From an uncultured Clostridia bacterium (GTDB taxonomy: Bacteria > Bacillota > Clostridia > Christensenellales > Borkfalkiaceae), in the NCBI GenBank assembly GCA_944368155.1, contig CALVWW010000001.1, positions 124,001 to 188,000 of the forward strand: DNA of 64,000 bases, given 5' to 3'. Position 1 is the first letter of the stretch. Each line of letters opens with the position of its first letter. The notes under the pieces are model-generated. The model was not told the origin of the DNA, did no database searches, and saw only the letters and a program-made list of their open reading frames with translations. Positions 22,923-32,568 of the stretch are shown here, one piece after another. The position numbers and the translations under genes were made by a program.

Positions 22923-23663
22923 ATGCCCGAAATTTTTGGCTGGCAACACATAGTTTATCTTGTCATTTTCGTTGTTTTATCCGCCGTCAGTATCATTCTG
23001 ATTAAAAAATATTGCAAAACAGAGCGGGCGCTTCTTATGTCCATAAAGTCGACTGCCGCATTACTGCTTGCGTTCATTATCTGGAACAGGATATGCATTG
23101 TTATTTCGAACGAAGACTGTTTTATGCTGTTGCCAAATACCTTCTGCGGTATAACCAGCTTTGCTTTTGCAGTATGCGCACTTGCATTCGGAAGGGACAA
23201 TCCCACGCTGCACTGTCTTATTTATTGCGGCTTTGTAGGCGGTCTGATAACGATGATTTACCCCGACTTTATCTCTCAAAACCAGTCGTTTTTCTATCCC
23301 AATACCATTTCGGGGCTGCTTCATCATTCCGTTTCGCTGTATCTTTCCGTGCTTATGTTAATTACAGGCTGGGTAAAGCCGGCACTGAATAAGTGGAAAT
23401 ATTTTCCCATAGGCATGGCATTCATGATGGTTTACGGTGTACTCCTTCTCTCGATATCGGGGAGGATGACAGACGACGGTTATGACGCCATGTATATTAA
23501 ACACCCTCTCCTTGAGGGCACTCCTCTTACATGGTATGTGGTCGGTGCGCTGATGCTCATTCTGCATATTACATTTCTTCTATGTTGGACATACATACCT
23601 AAATTTATTGAAAAGCGGCGCATCACAAAAGCGGCAGATAATTATACCGATACAGCGGACTGA
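22923..23663 (+). CDS. YwaF/TMEM164-like integral membrane protein
   Basis: Membrane protein of 246 residues with about seven hydrophobic helices and a charged C-terminus (FIEKRRITKAADNY). The arrangement of helices and the conserved LLHHSVSLYLSVLMLITGW segment near residue 130 point to the YwaF (TIGR02206/TMEM164-like) family, whose bacterial role is not established. ATG 22923 has GGAG 9 nt upstream. It is a single plus-strand gene between its own promoter and a long hairpin at 23688, convergent with purB. Assignment to the family is from memory of its pattern and is moderately certain. Confidence 0.65.
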   Translation: MPEIFGWQHIVYLVIFVVLSAVSIILIKKYCKTERALLMSIKSTAALLLAFIIWNRICIVISNEDCFMLLPNTFCGITSFAFAVCALAFGRDNPTLHCLIYCGFVGGLITMIYPDFISQNQSFFYPNTISGLLHHSVSLYLSVLMLITGWVKPALNKWKYFPIGMAFMMVYGVLLLSISGRMTDDGYDAMYIKHPLLEGTPLTWYVVGALMLILHITFLLCWTYIPKFIEKRRITKAADNYTDTAD

Positions 23664-23687
23664 ATAAACCAATTGTTTCCGTTATAG

Positions 23688-23732
23688 CTCAGAGGGCGGC
23701 CCCGGCATGAATTGCCGGGGCTGCCCTCTGAG
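23688..23732. terminator. Long GC-rich hairpin between convergent genes
   Basis: CTCAGAGGGC-G-GCCCCGGCA pairs with TGCCGGGGC-T-GCCCTCTGAG around a TGAA loop, about 20 bp with one mismatch. Plus-strand flank TTGCTTGTATTTT is moderately T-rich. It lies between the YwaF-like gene and purB and can stop transcription from both sides. Confidence 0.75.
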
Positions 23733-23751
23733 TTGCTTGTATTTTACTCTT

Positions 23752-25185
23752 TTATACCCTTACATCACCCTTGGCTCCGAGAACCTCTTTGTTTTCGGTA
23801 AGTATCGGGTCAATTTCGTTTGCTATAAATTCAACTACCTGCGAGGGAGCACGTCCGATGAATTTGCTTGCGTCAAGAATTTCATCAAGCTTGTCTTTAA
23901 CGGGGGCAAACATTTCGTCTGCCTTTATCAGTCGGATAAGGTTATTTTCGCCGCCCCGCTCCTTCACATTTCTGCCCGCCTCCATGGAGAGCACCCGTAT
24001 GCGCTCGTGCAGGTCCTGCCTGTTGCCGCCTGCTTTAACGCATTCCATCATTATGTTTTCGGTAGCCATAAACGGAAGTTCGGCGGCAATGTGTTTTGCA
24101 ATTACCTTGTCATAAACCACAAGGTTTTCGGAGACATTCATATAGATATTGAGTATGCCGTCGAGTGCAAGAAAAGCCTGGGCATTGACTATTCTGCGGT
24201 TTGCCGAATCGTCTAAAGTGCGCTCAAACCACTGCGTACCGGCAGTTACAGCGCTGTTAACGGGAAGCGAGATTACAAACCTTGCAAGCGAGCCCATGCG
24301 CTCTGAACGCATGGGATTGCGCTTATATGCCATTGCCGAAGACCCTATCTGCGATTTTTCAAACGGCTCCTCTATCTCTTTCATATTCTGCAAGATTCTG
24401 ATGTCGTTAGAGAATTTATATGCGCTCTGCGCAATCTGTGAAAGCACGCATAAAACATTATAGTCAAACTTTCTCGGATAGGTCTGTCCTGTTACTCCGT
24501 AGACCTTATCGAAGCCCATCTTGGCAACTACTTTCTTTTCCAGCTCTTTCACTTTGCTTTCATCGCCGTCGAACAGCTCCATAAAGCTTGCCTGGGTACC
24601 GGTTGTCCCCTTAACTCCGCGTAGTTTGAACTGGATAAACAAGTTTTCAAGGTTATTGTAATCCATCTCCAAATCCTGCAACCAGAGCGTTGCGCGCTTA
24701 CCCACTGTTGTGAGTTGCGCAGGCTGGAGATGAGTAAACCCGAGAGTAGGCAAATCTTTGTATTTCAGTGCAAAAGCGCGCAGCTTATCTATGACGTTTA
24801 CAAGCTTGTTTTTTATTATTTTGAGAGCGTCGCAAATAATAATAAGTTCTGAATTGCAATCTACGAAACAGCTTGTAGCGCCGAGGTGGATAATAGGCAT
24901 CGCCGACTTTGCCTGGTCGCCGAAGGCGTGAACGTGCGCCATTACGTCGTGGCGCACTTCGCGCTCATATTTTGCCGCAACGTCGAAGTTTATATCGTCG
25001 GCATACTTTTTCATCTCGTCGATTTGCGACTGTGTGATGTTCAGCCCGAGCTCCATTTCCGACTCGGCAAGCGCAATCCAAAGCTTTCTCCAGAGTTTAA
25101 AGCGCTTTTCATCAGAAAAGTTTTCGCTCATTTCTCTGCTTGCGTATCTGGTTATAAGGGGATTTTCATATACGGAATTGTCCAT
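23752..25185 (-). CDS. purB: Adenylosuccinate lyase
   Basis: Acts twice in purine synthesis, removing fumarate from SAICAR and from adenylosuccinate. The 477-residue protein shows the fumarase/lyase superfamily signature GSSAMAYKRNPMRSE (catalytic serine loop) at about 290, HLGATSCFVDCNS near 105 and the general-acid region FTHLQPAQLTTVGKR. ATG 25185 has GGAGAAA 8 nt upstream; the seven codons before it are unlikely. It follows the cyclophilin gene by 31 nt and ends a three-gene nucleotide-related unit. Confidence 0.95.
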   Translation of the reverse strand: MDNSVYENPLITRYASREMSENFSDEKRFKLWRKLWIALAESEMELGLNITQSQIDEMKKYADDINFDVAAKYEREVRHDVMAHVHAFGDQAKSAMPIIHLGATSCFVDCNSELIIICDALKIIKNKLVNVIDKLRAFALKYKDLPTLGFTHLQPAQLTTVGKRATLWLQDLEMDYNNLENLFIQFKLRGVKGTTGTQASFMELFDGDESKVKELEKKVVAKMGFDKVYGVTGQTYPRKFDYNVLCVLSQIAQSAYKFSNDIRILQNMKEIEEPFEKSQIGSSAMAYKRNPMRSERMGSLARFVISLPVNSAVTAGTQWFERTLDDSANRRIVNAQAFLALDGILNIYMNVSENLVVYDKVIAKHIAAELPFMATENIMMECVKAGGNRQDLHERIRVLSMEAGRNVKERGGENNLIRLIKADEMFAPVKDKLDEILDASKFIGRAPSQVVEFIANEIDPILTENKEVLGAKGDVRV

Positions 25186-25216
25186 AAAAATTTCTCCGTC
25201 AATCAAAATTTATCTT

Positions 25217-25777
25217 TCAGAATTTCTTGGGTTCGGGGTAATCGGCGCCAAATGTTTCGCAGGTGACTTTCTTCATTATTTGCGCCTTAACGGGCTTATC
25301 GTAATAGTCGGTCTTTGTAGCCGCAATTTCGTCCACGACATCCATTCCCTCTTTCACCTTGCCGAAAGCGGCATACTGACCGTCAAGATGCGAGGCATTT
25401 TTATGCATTATAAAGAATTGTGAACCTGCGCTGTCCGGCATCATTGTGCGTGCCATTGAGAGTACGCCGCGCGAATGCTTTATATCATTCTGTTTAAAAC
25501 CGTTTAACGCAAATTCACCCTTTATCGTATATCCCGGACCGCCGGCGCCGGTGCCTGCAGGGTCGCCGCCCTGTATCATAAAGCCCTCTATCACCCTGTG
25601 GAAAGTAAGCCCGTCGTAAAAACCGCTTTTCACAAGGCTAATAAAATTATTTACTGTGTTGGGAGCCTTGTCGGGGTATAGTTCCGCCACAATTTTTTTG
25701 CCGTTTTCCATTTCTATTGTAACCTCAGGAAGCCTGAAAAGCTCCATTGAACCCGTTTTTTTATCGCTATTATTCAT
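25217..25777 (-). CDS. Cyclophilin-type peptidyl-prolyl cis-trans isomerase
   Basis: Cytosolic single-domain cyclophilin of 186 residues without a signal peptide. Active-site elements: LTFHRVIEGFMIQGGDPAGTG (catalytic Arg of FHR and the QGGD loop, about 72-90), the SMARTMMPDSAGSQFFI segment and LDGQYAAFGKV. ATG 25777 has AGAGGTG upstream; the frame reaches 15 codons further but overlaps the dCMP deaminase. It assists protein folding; the neighbours suggest no specific client. Confidence 0.93.
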   Translation of the reverse strand: MNNSDKKTGSMELFRLPEVTIEMENGKKIVAELYPDKAPNTVNNFISLVKSGFYDGLTFHRVIEGFMIQGGDPAGTGAGGPGYTIKGEFALNGFKQNDIKHSRGVLSMARTMMPDSAGSQFFIMHKNASHLDGQYAAFGKVKEGMDVVDEIAATKTDYYDKPVKAQIMKKVTCETFGADYPEPKKF

Positions 25778-25799
25778 AAATTCACCTCTGTTTTTTATT

Positions 25800-26261
25800 T
25801 CAGCTGTTTTCGGCTTGGTCATACTTTTCTATTTTCACATCTGCCTCTTCAAAAAGTTTGAGAGAAAAGTCGTCGGGGTACCCCTCCTTATAAACGACGC
25901 GTTTTATGCCGGAATTAATTATTATCTTTGCGCATATAACGCACGGCTGGTGCGTGCAGTAGAGGGTACAGCCCTCAACGCTCGAACCCACTCTCGCCGC
26001 CTGGATTATGGCGTTCTGTTCGGCATGGACGGCATAACAAATCTCCTGCATTGTTCCGCTCTTTATACCCAATTTGTTTCGGATGCATTCACCCTTGTCG
26101 GCACAGCTAGCTATACCCTGAGGCGCGCCGTTATAACCTGTGGCTATAATGCGCTTATCGCGCACAATCACGGCCCCTACATGCCTGTTTCCTCTAATAC
26201 AACTCGACCAGCCGCTTATATGCTCGGTGAGCTCCATAAACCTTTTATCCCATTTATCCAT
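25800..26261 (-). CDS. dCMP deaminase (ComEB family)
   Basis: Zinc-dependent deaminase of 153 residues that converts dCMP to dUMP on the way to dTTP. The metal and proton-shuttle motif is HAEQNAI, and the second zinc site is CTHQPCVICAKIII (PCxxC). An extra pair of cysteines in ASCADKGEC is typical of the ComEB/dCMP subgroup. Its own promoter lies at 26296-26324, divergent from groESL. Confidence 0.92.
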   Translation of the reverse strand: MDKWDKRFMELTEHISGWSSCIRGNRHVGAVIVRDKRIIATGYNGAPQGIASCADKGECIRNKLGIKSGTMQEICYAVHAEQNAIIQAARVGSSVEGCTLYCTHQPCVICAKIIINSGIKRVVYKEGYPDDFSLKLFEEADVKIEKYDQAENS

Positions 26262-26295
26262 AGTTTATTTAATCCCGTAACTTCAACTTTAAATA

Positions 26296-26324
26296 AGTTT
26301 AGCATATTTTTCCGCAGATTGCAA
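26296..26324 (-). promoter_or_regulatory. Promoter of the dCMP deaminase-cyclophilin-purB unit
   Basis: Minus strand TTGCAA (26324-26319), 17-nt spacer, TAAACT (26301-26296), about 35 nt before the ATG at 26261. Confidence 0.7.
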
Positions 26325-26371
26325 TTTTTTATAAGATTATGTTTAAGTTTTCCTGCCGTCGTTTATAAAAA

Positions 26372-26380
26372 TGGTATACA
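26372..26380 (+). promoter_or_regulatory. Extended -10 promoter of groESL
   Basis: TGG-TATACA is an extended -10 element 35 nt before groES. No good -35 is seen at 17 nt; TTTAAG with TATAAA slightly upstream is an alternative. No CIRCE inverted repeat (TTAGCACTC-N9-GAGTGCTAA) lies in 26262-26414. Confidence 0.45.
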
Positions 26381-26414
26381 AAAAAACACTAAAATTTATC
26401 GGAGGAATGCTGAT

Positions 26415-26699
26415 ATGACAATAAAACCTTTGTTCGACAAAGTAGTCGTTGAGCCCGTCAAGGCCGAAGAAAAATCGAAGGGCGGCATAATTCTCACCGC
26501 TGCTGCGCAGGAGAAACCCGCCACATGCACCGTTGTTGCGGTAGGCCCCGGCGGCGTTATCGACGGCAAGGAAGTCGTAATGCAGGTTAAACCCGGAGAT
26601 AAAGTGCTTCTTTCCAAGTACAGCGGAACAGAAGTAAAGGTTGACGGCAAAGAATATACTATAATCCGCCAGAGCGACATTCTGGCTATCGTTGAATAA
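26415..26699 (+). CDS. groES: Co-chaperonin GroES
   Basis: Ten-kilodalton cap of the GroEL folding chamber, 94 residues. Hallmarks are KPLFDKVVVEPVKAEEKSKGG at the N-terminus, the mobile loop region GGIILTAAAQEKP and the C-terminal YTIIRQSDILAIVE. The open frame extends far upstream, but ATG 26415 has GGAGG 9 nt before it and starts as in other GroES. groEL follows after 18 nt. Confidence 0.97.
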   Translation: MTIKPLFDKVVVEPVKAEEKSKGGIILTAAAQEKPATCTVVAVGPGGVIDGKEVVMQVKPGDKVLLSKYSGTEVKVDGKEYTIIRQSDILAIVE

Positions 26700-28343
<1,644 letters not shown>

Positions 28344-28366
28344 TAAATAAATAGTTTTAATATTAT

Positions 28367-28408
28367 GTCTCCCCGTGCAAGTTTTGCGCGGGGAGACTGT
28401 TATATTTT
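28367..28408 (+). terminator. groESL terminator
   Basis: GTCTCCCCG (28367-28375) pairs with CGGGGAGAC (28389-28397), extended inward by GCAA/TTGC, and is followed by TGTTATATTTT. Confidence 0.85.
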
Positions 28409-28414
28409 CAGCAT

Positions 28415-28444
28415 TTGACAACGGCGGCGTATAAATTATATAAT
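28415..28444 (+). promoter_or_regulatory. Promoter of the HAD-GNAT-M24 unit
   Basis: TTGACA (28415-28420), 18-nt spacer, TATAAT (28439-28444), 25 nt before the GTG start at 28470 and immediately behind the groESL terminator. Confidence 0.78.
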
Positions 28445-28469
28445 AAATAAAAGCTCAAGAGGTTAATTT

Positions 28470-29249
28470 GTGCAAAATATAAAACTCATTGCATGCGACC
28501 TTGACGGAACCTTGCTCCACAGCGACAAGAGCATTTCGGACTATACGATTAAAGTACTTGAAGAGTGCCGCGCCCGCGGCATAATGATTGCATTTGCGAC
28601 CGCGCGTTCCGAAAGGGGCGCAATCCGTGCTGTGGCGCCTTTTACGCCCGACTTTATTATTTCGAGCGGCGGTGCCAAAATAACGCGCGGCGAAAAGGTT
28701 ATCTTCTCTTCGAAGATGTCTCCCGAAATTGTCCGAGATATTATTGCTATGTGCAGGCGCTTTACCGGCGGCAGAGGCGAAATAACCGTCGAAACTGACA
28801 GCGGGCACTTTTGGGACTACAAGATAAAACCCCAAGATGATACCGTTGAAAGCAACTGTTACTATACCGATTTCGAAAATTTTGCCGAGTCCGCCTATAA
28901 GGTGACAGCTGAGTTGGAAAGCGAACGGTATTGCATGGAGATTATAGATAAATATCCGCAAATTGCCTATTCCGAATTCAAAGAAGAATTATGGAAACGC
29001 TTCGCTTTACGCGGCGCCGATAAGCAAAACGGTGTTATGCGCATATGTGAATGTCTGAACATAAGCCTTCAAAGCATTATATCTTTCGGCGACGATTTTA
29101 ACGATATTGAAATGCTTAAACTTTGCGGCACGGGCGTGGCAATGGCCGGCGCTACGGAGCAGGCTAAAGAAGTTGCCGATTATATAGCGGAAAGCAATGA
29201 CGAAGACGGCGTGGCAAAGTTTTTAGAAGATAAAGTTTTAAACATATGA
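28470..29249 (+). CDS. Cof-type HAD-superfamily phosphatase
   Basis: HAD hydrolase of the Cof/IIB type, 259 residues. Motif I is CDLDGTLLHSD (nucleophile Asp), motif II threonine/serine follows in FATARSERG, and motif IV is ISFGDDFNDIEML; the cap lies between about 80 and 185. Such enzymes dephosphorylate sugar phosphates, nucleotides or cofactors; the substrate cannot be read from sequence. Starts at GTG 28470 with AGAGGT upstream. Stop and next start overlap (ATGA). Confidence 0.9.
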   Translation: MQNIKLIACDLDGTLLHSDKSISDYTIKVLEECRARGIMIAFATARSERGAIRAVAPFTPDFIISSGGAKITRGEKVIFSSKMSPEIVRDIIAMCRRFTGGRGEITVETDSGHFWDYKIKPQDDTVESNCYYTDFENFAESAYKVTAELESERYCMEIIDKYPQIAYSEFKEELWKRFALRGADKQNGVMRICECLNISLQSIISFGDDFNDIEMLKLCGTGVAMAGATEQAKEVADYIAESNDEDGVAKFLEDKVLNI

Positions 29250-29707
29250 TTAAATTAGAAAAAGCAAGCGATGCCGACGCAGAAGAAATATTATTTATGC
29301 AGCAGGCGGCGTTCGCCCCTTTACTTGAAAAGTATAAAGATTATGCAACTAATCCCGCTGCTGAGAATTTGGAAAGAGTATGCGGGAGGCTGACATACAC
29401 TAATACCGACACATTTTTCATCGTTGCAAATAACACTAAGGTAGGTTGTATCCGTATAGCGCATGGCTATGAAGTCTGCAAATTGAAACAAATACTCATA
29501 CTCCCTGAATTTCAGGGCAACGGTTATGCGCAGTCTGCAATAGCACTCGCCGAAAGCCTGTATCCCCAAAAAATATGGCGGCTTGACACTATAAAACAAG
29601 AAATTAAGTTGCGCCATCTGTATGAAAAACTCGGATATAAACAGACAGGTGAAGAGCAAAAAGTTTCAGAAATTATGACTTTGGTTTTCTATCAAAAAAT
29701 CAAGTAA
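29246..29707 (+). CDS. GNAT-family N-acetyltransferase
   Basis: Acetyl-CoA-dependent acyltransferase of 153 residues. The fold begins with LEKASDADAEEILFMQQAAF; the acetyl-CoA pyrophosphate loop is the QILILPEFQGNGYAQSAI stretch (Q-x-x-G-x-A type) around residue 85-100, and the C-terminal strand pattern LYEKLGYKQTG is typical. The target amine is unknown. Coupled by a 4-nt overlap to the HAD gene. Confidence 0.87.
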   Translation: MIKLEKASDADAEEILFMQQAAFAPLLEKYKDYATNPAAENLERVCGRLTYTNTDTFFIVANNTKVGCIRIAHGYEVCKLKQILILPEFQGNGYAQSAIALAESLYPQKIWRLDTIKQEIKLRHLYEKLGYKQTGEEQKVSEIMTLVFYQKIK

Positions 29708-29715
29708 CCACTATT

Positions 29716-30416
29716 ATGTTAAATAAAATCACATATCATCAAGTTCAGAACATTGCAAAGCAGACTATAGAATTTTTAAAAACGCAAATTAAAGTCGGTA
29801 TGAGTTTGAAAGAACTCAGAAGACTCGCCGAGGACAAGATGTTCTCACTCGGAGCCGATTCGTTCTGGTATTGGGACATAGGTGCATTTGTTTTTGCCGG
29901 CGAAGAAACCACACTCTCTATTTCCGGAAAAAAGTACGTAACTTTCGAACGCGCGATTGCCGAAAACGACATTATAACCGTTGACCTAGCCCGCAGGTAT
30001 TCAATATTTGGGGCGACTACGCCCGCACGATTATCGTTGAAGACGGAAAAGTTATTAAAAATATTGACGATATAACAAACGGTGAATGGCGAAACGGTCT
30101 GATTACGGAAGAGCTTCTGCATGAAAGGTTAAATGAGTTTGCCGCGCCTGATACCACATTTGAGCAGCTCTATTTTTGCATTAACGATTTGATTGCGGAC
30201 TTCGGATATGTAAACTTAGATTTTATGGGCAACCTCGGGCATTCGATAGAACACCGCAAAGAGAACAGAATTTACATTGAAAGGGGAAATAAACGGAAAT
30301 TGGGAGAAGTTGATTATTTCACTTTCGAGCCTCATATCGCAAAAGCAGGGTCAAAATACGGGTTTAAAAGAGAAAATATATATTTCTTTGATAAGGATAA
30401 GCTCAGAGAGCTTTAA
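29716..30416 (+). pseudogene. M24-family metallopeptidase, frameshifted
   Basis: The reading frame 29716-30075 begins like a small aminopeptidase P/M24 enzyme (KAEQ-type helix, SFWYWDIGAFVFAGEET, then NDIITVDL). After about 29985 homology jumps to another frame that runs on to 30416 and reads SPQVFNIWGDYARTIIVEDG, then FMGNLGHSIEHR with the metal-binding histidine and FTFEPHI with a glutamate ligand. A single missing base near 29986-29990 (CTAGCCCGCAG) accounts for the shift; restoring one base gives a continuous protein of about 233 residues. Either a recent inactivation, a sequencing or assembly error, or less likely programmed frameshifting: no obvious slippery heptamer is seen. Follows the GNAT gene by 8 nt. 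Confidence 0.85.
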
Positions 30417-30489
30417 ACTCGGCAGATTTTGCAATATACTCGATTTGAATTTATTCAAGATTTTCAAATCTTACTACAATGAGCAAGAC

Positions 30490-30519
30490 AAAAAAAGGCG
30501 GGAAGTTCTTCCCGCCTTT
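30490..30519 (-). terminator. Terminator after rpiB
   Basis: AAAGGCGGGAA (30494-30504) pairs with TTCCCGCCTTT (30509-30519) around GTTC; the minus strand continues with a long T run. It closes the long minus-strand train beginning at sbcD or the ACT gene. Confidence 0.92.
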
Positions 30520-30524
30520 AGCTA

Positions 30525-30974
30525 TTATTTGCAATATTTTTTTTCAATCTGTGTAATTTTATCTACCCTTCTCTGATGGCGGCCGCCTTCGAAATCTGTG
30601 GTCAAAAATTTTTCAACTATCTTGAGTGCATAGCCGGAGCCCACTACCTTTTCACCGAGCGCAAGCATATTCGCGTCATTGTGCAGGCGGGTAAATTCGG
30701 CACAATATGTGTCATGGCAATGTGCGCAACGCACGCCGGGAACTTTGTTAGCTACGATTGAAACGCCTATTCCCGTCGAACAGACGACGATTCCTCTCTG
30801 ACACTTTCCGTTTGCCACAGCCTCGGCCGCATGCAGCGCGTAATCGGGGTAGTCGCAACTCTCGTCGGTGCAGGTGCCGAAATCTTCATAATCATAGCCA
30901 TGCTCTTTGAGATAAGCTATAATTTCATTCTTAAGTTTTAATCCGCCATGGTCGCAGGCAAGTGCAATTTTCAT
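30525..30974 (-). CDS. rpiB: Ribose-5-phosphate isomerase B
   Basis: Interconverts ribulose- and ribose-5-phosphate in the pentose phosphate pathway. The 149-residue RpiB shows ACDHGGLKLKNEI (substrate-binding Asp-His), CDYPDYA, the catalytic cysteine in VVCSTGIGVSIVANK and RLHNDANMLALGEKVVG. ATG 30974 is preceded by AGGAGAA. It follows the phosphatase gene by 58 nt; Sua5, low-mass phosphatase and RpiB also neighbour each other in Bacillus. Confidence 0.96.
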   Translation of the reverse strand: MKIALACDHGGLKLKNEIIAYLKEHGYDYEDFGTCTDESCDYPDYALHAAEAVANGKCQRGIVVCSTGIGVSIVANKVPGVRCAHCHDTYCAEFTRLHNDANMLALGEKVVGSGYALKIVEKFLTTDFEGGRHQRRVDKITQIEKKYCK

Positions 30975-31032
30975 TTTACAGTTCTCCTAAAAAGTGTTTT
31001 AAGTTATGTAAAGTATCCTGCTTTAGCCGTCT

Positions 31033-31482
31033 CTATTCCTGACTGTCTGCAAGGATAATTTTTTCAATGATAGCGTCACACGCGCGCGCAAGATAATCGC
31101 GCGTGGTGCGGTAAACCTCAATTTCGCATCCGAAGGGGTCCGGCACGTCGAAACCGCAAAACTCTTTAATGCAGTAAACCTTACCGCAGCCTTCAAGTAT
31201 CTGCTTCTGTTTTTCCGTCATACATATGACGGCATGGCTCTTATCGATTATACTCTGCTTAAGTTGGCGCGATATAAACTTATCGGAATGAATGCCAACC
31301 TCTTCGAGCACAGCGCGGCTGTTTTCAGACATGGCGCTTCCCGCTTCGGCAAAAAGCCCGCATGAGGCCACGTCCCACCATTTTATTTTACGTTTCTTTA
31401 TCTTACTGCGCAGAATAGCTTCCGCCATAGGACTGCGGCAGGTATTCCCCGAGCAAACGAAAAGTATTTTTTTTCTCTTCAT
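31033..31482 (-). CDS. Low-molecular-weight protein-tyrosine (arginine) phosphatase
   Basis: Cytosolic phosphatase of 149 residues. The P-loop is VCSGNTCRSPMAEAI (Cys-x5-Arg) at residues 9-23, and the general acid is in VPDPFGCEIEVY. Next to sua5 and rpiB it corresponds in position to Bacillus YwlE, a protein-arginine phosphatase; the residue after the second P-loop threonine that sets arginine specificity in YwlE is Thr here (GNTC), which is compatible with arginine phosphatase activity. Tyrosine or arginine specificity remains inferred. Confidence 0.92.
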   Translation of the reverse strand: MKRKKILFVCSGNTCRSPMAEAILRSKIKKRKIKWWDVASCGLFAEAGSAMSENSRAVLEEVGIHSDKFISRQLKQSIIDKSHAVICMTEKQKQILEGCGKVYCIKEFCGFDVPDPFGCEIEVYRTTRDYLARACDAIIEKIILADSQE

Positions 31483-31519
31483 TGCGCACCTCGCAATAAT
31501 TTTCGCTATGGAAGATAAC

Positions 31520-32524
31520 TCAGCTGCCGCACGCCTTGGTGAGCCTGTTCATAACTCCAACCATAATTCCGTCTTGTTCTTTCGGCGCCACAGCAATTAT
31601 CAAATCAGCCGTTTTTTCGCCTTCACGCAGTTTAAAATAGAGATTCGAAGCAATTTCGTCAGCAGTTTTTCCAAGCATGAGAACATCACTCTCCGGAACG
31701 CAACCGAAAAAATTCCTCCGGCAATCATCATCGCACATGATAAAAGCCTTCACTCCCGCCGACCGCTGGCCATTATACTCTTCAAGCGCCCTGAAAGCGT
31801 TTGCATAATCGAACAACATGGTACGGCAGTTAGGCGAATAATGTTTGTATTTCATGCCTGGCGAGCGCACCTTTTCACCGTCTTTGGGTACAAATGTTGT
31901 ACAATCTCCTGCAACTTCCGCTATCATCTCTCTGGTTATAAGCCCGCTTCTTAACACGCAGGGCACCGCGCCTGTGCAGTCGAGCACTGTACTCTCTATT
32001 CCGCCTGAGCTTTTTCCGCCGTCAAGAATGAGCGGTATTTTGCCGTTGAAGTCGGCATATACATGTTCGGCAGTTACAGGACTTACATGTTTAGATATGT
32101 TTGCCGAAGGCGCCGCAACCGGAAGGTCTGCATATTTTAAAAAGCGCTGTGCACCCTCGTGCGAAGGCATCCTGACTCCAACCGTTTCCAACCCGCATGA
32201 AACTACAGGCGAAACTGTTTGCCTGCTTTTCAACACAAGGGTCAGCGGCCCGGGCAGAAACTTTTCGGCAAGTTTTGCTGCGTACTGCGGAATATCGCAA
32301 ACTATTCTGTCAAGGTCGTAATCTTTATGAACATGTACAATCAGAGGGTTATCCTGCGGACGGCCCTTGACTTCATAAATTTTTTTTACGGCCGAACTGT
32401 CAAACGCGTTGGCGCCGAGCCCGTATACAGTTTCCGTCGGAAATGCAACCAACCCTCCGTCGTATAAAATTTTTTTTGCAGTTACAAGGCTGCCTTCATC
32501 AATTTTCTGTATTTCTGTCTGCAT
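31520..32524 (-). CDS. sua5: L-threonylcarbamoyladenylate synthase
   Basis: Makes threonylcarbamoyl-AMP from threonine, bicarbonate and ATP for the t6A tRNA modification. The 334-residue long form has the YrdC catalytic domain (1-205; VAFPTETVYGLGANAFD, KGRPQDNPLIVHV, APSANISKHVSPVTAEHV) and the C-terminal Sua5 domain, joined by a linker containing SPGMKYKHYSPNC. Starts at ATG 32524; the upstream region toward dnaB has no clear Shine-Dalgarno. Positioned between dnaB and the phosphatase gene. Confidence 0.95.
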   Translation of the reverse strand: MQTEIQKIDEGSLVTAKKILYDGGLVAFPTETVYGLGANAFDSSAVKKIYEVKGRPQDNPLIVHVHKDYDLDRIVCDIPQYAAKLAEKFLPGPLTLVLKSRQTVSPVVSCGLETVGVRMPSHEGAQRFLKYADLPVAAPSANISKHVSPVTAEHVYADFNGKIPLILDGGKSSGGIESTVLDCTGAVPCVLRSGLITREMIAEVAGDCTTFVPKDGEKVRSPGMKYKHYSPNCRTMLFDYANAFRALEEYNGQRSAGVKAFIMCDDDCRRNFFGCVPESDVLMLGKTADEIASNLYFKLREGEKTADLIIAVAPKEQDGIMVGVMNRLTKACGS

Positions 32525-32568
32525 AAGATTAGGGATATATTTGCAAAAAATTTTTAAAAAGTGCGCAA

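Noticed and set aside
21530-23663. Prophage or integrative element at tRNA-Trp
   Set aside because: No integrase, phage or conjugation genes; only a repeat and one possible remnant gene, so no element is called.
28344-28469. Small gene between groEL and the HAD gene
   Set aside because: The stretch is filled by the groESL terminator and a promoter; no start site or coding pattern.
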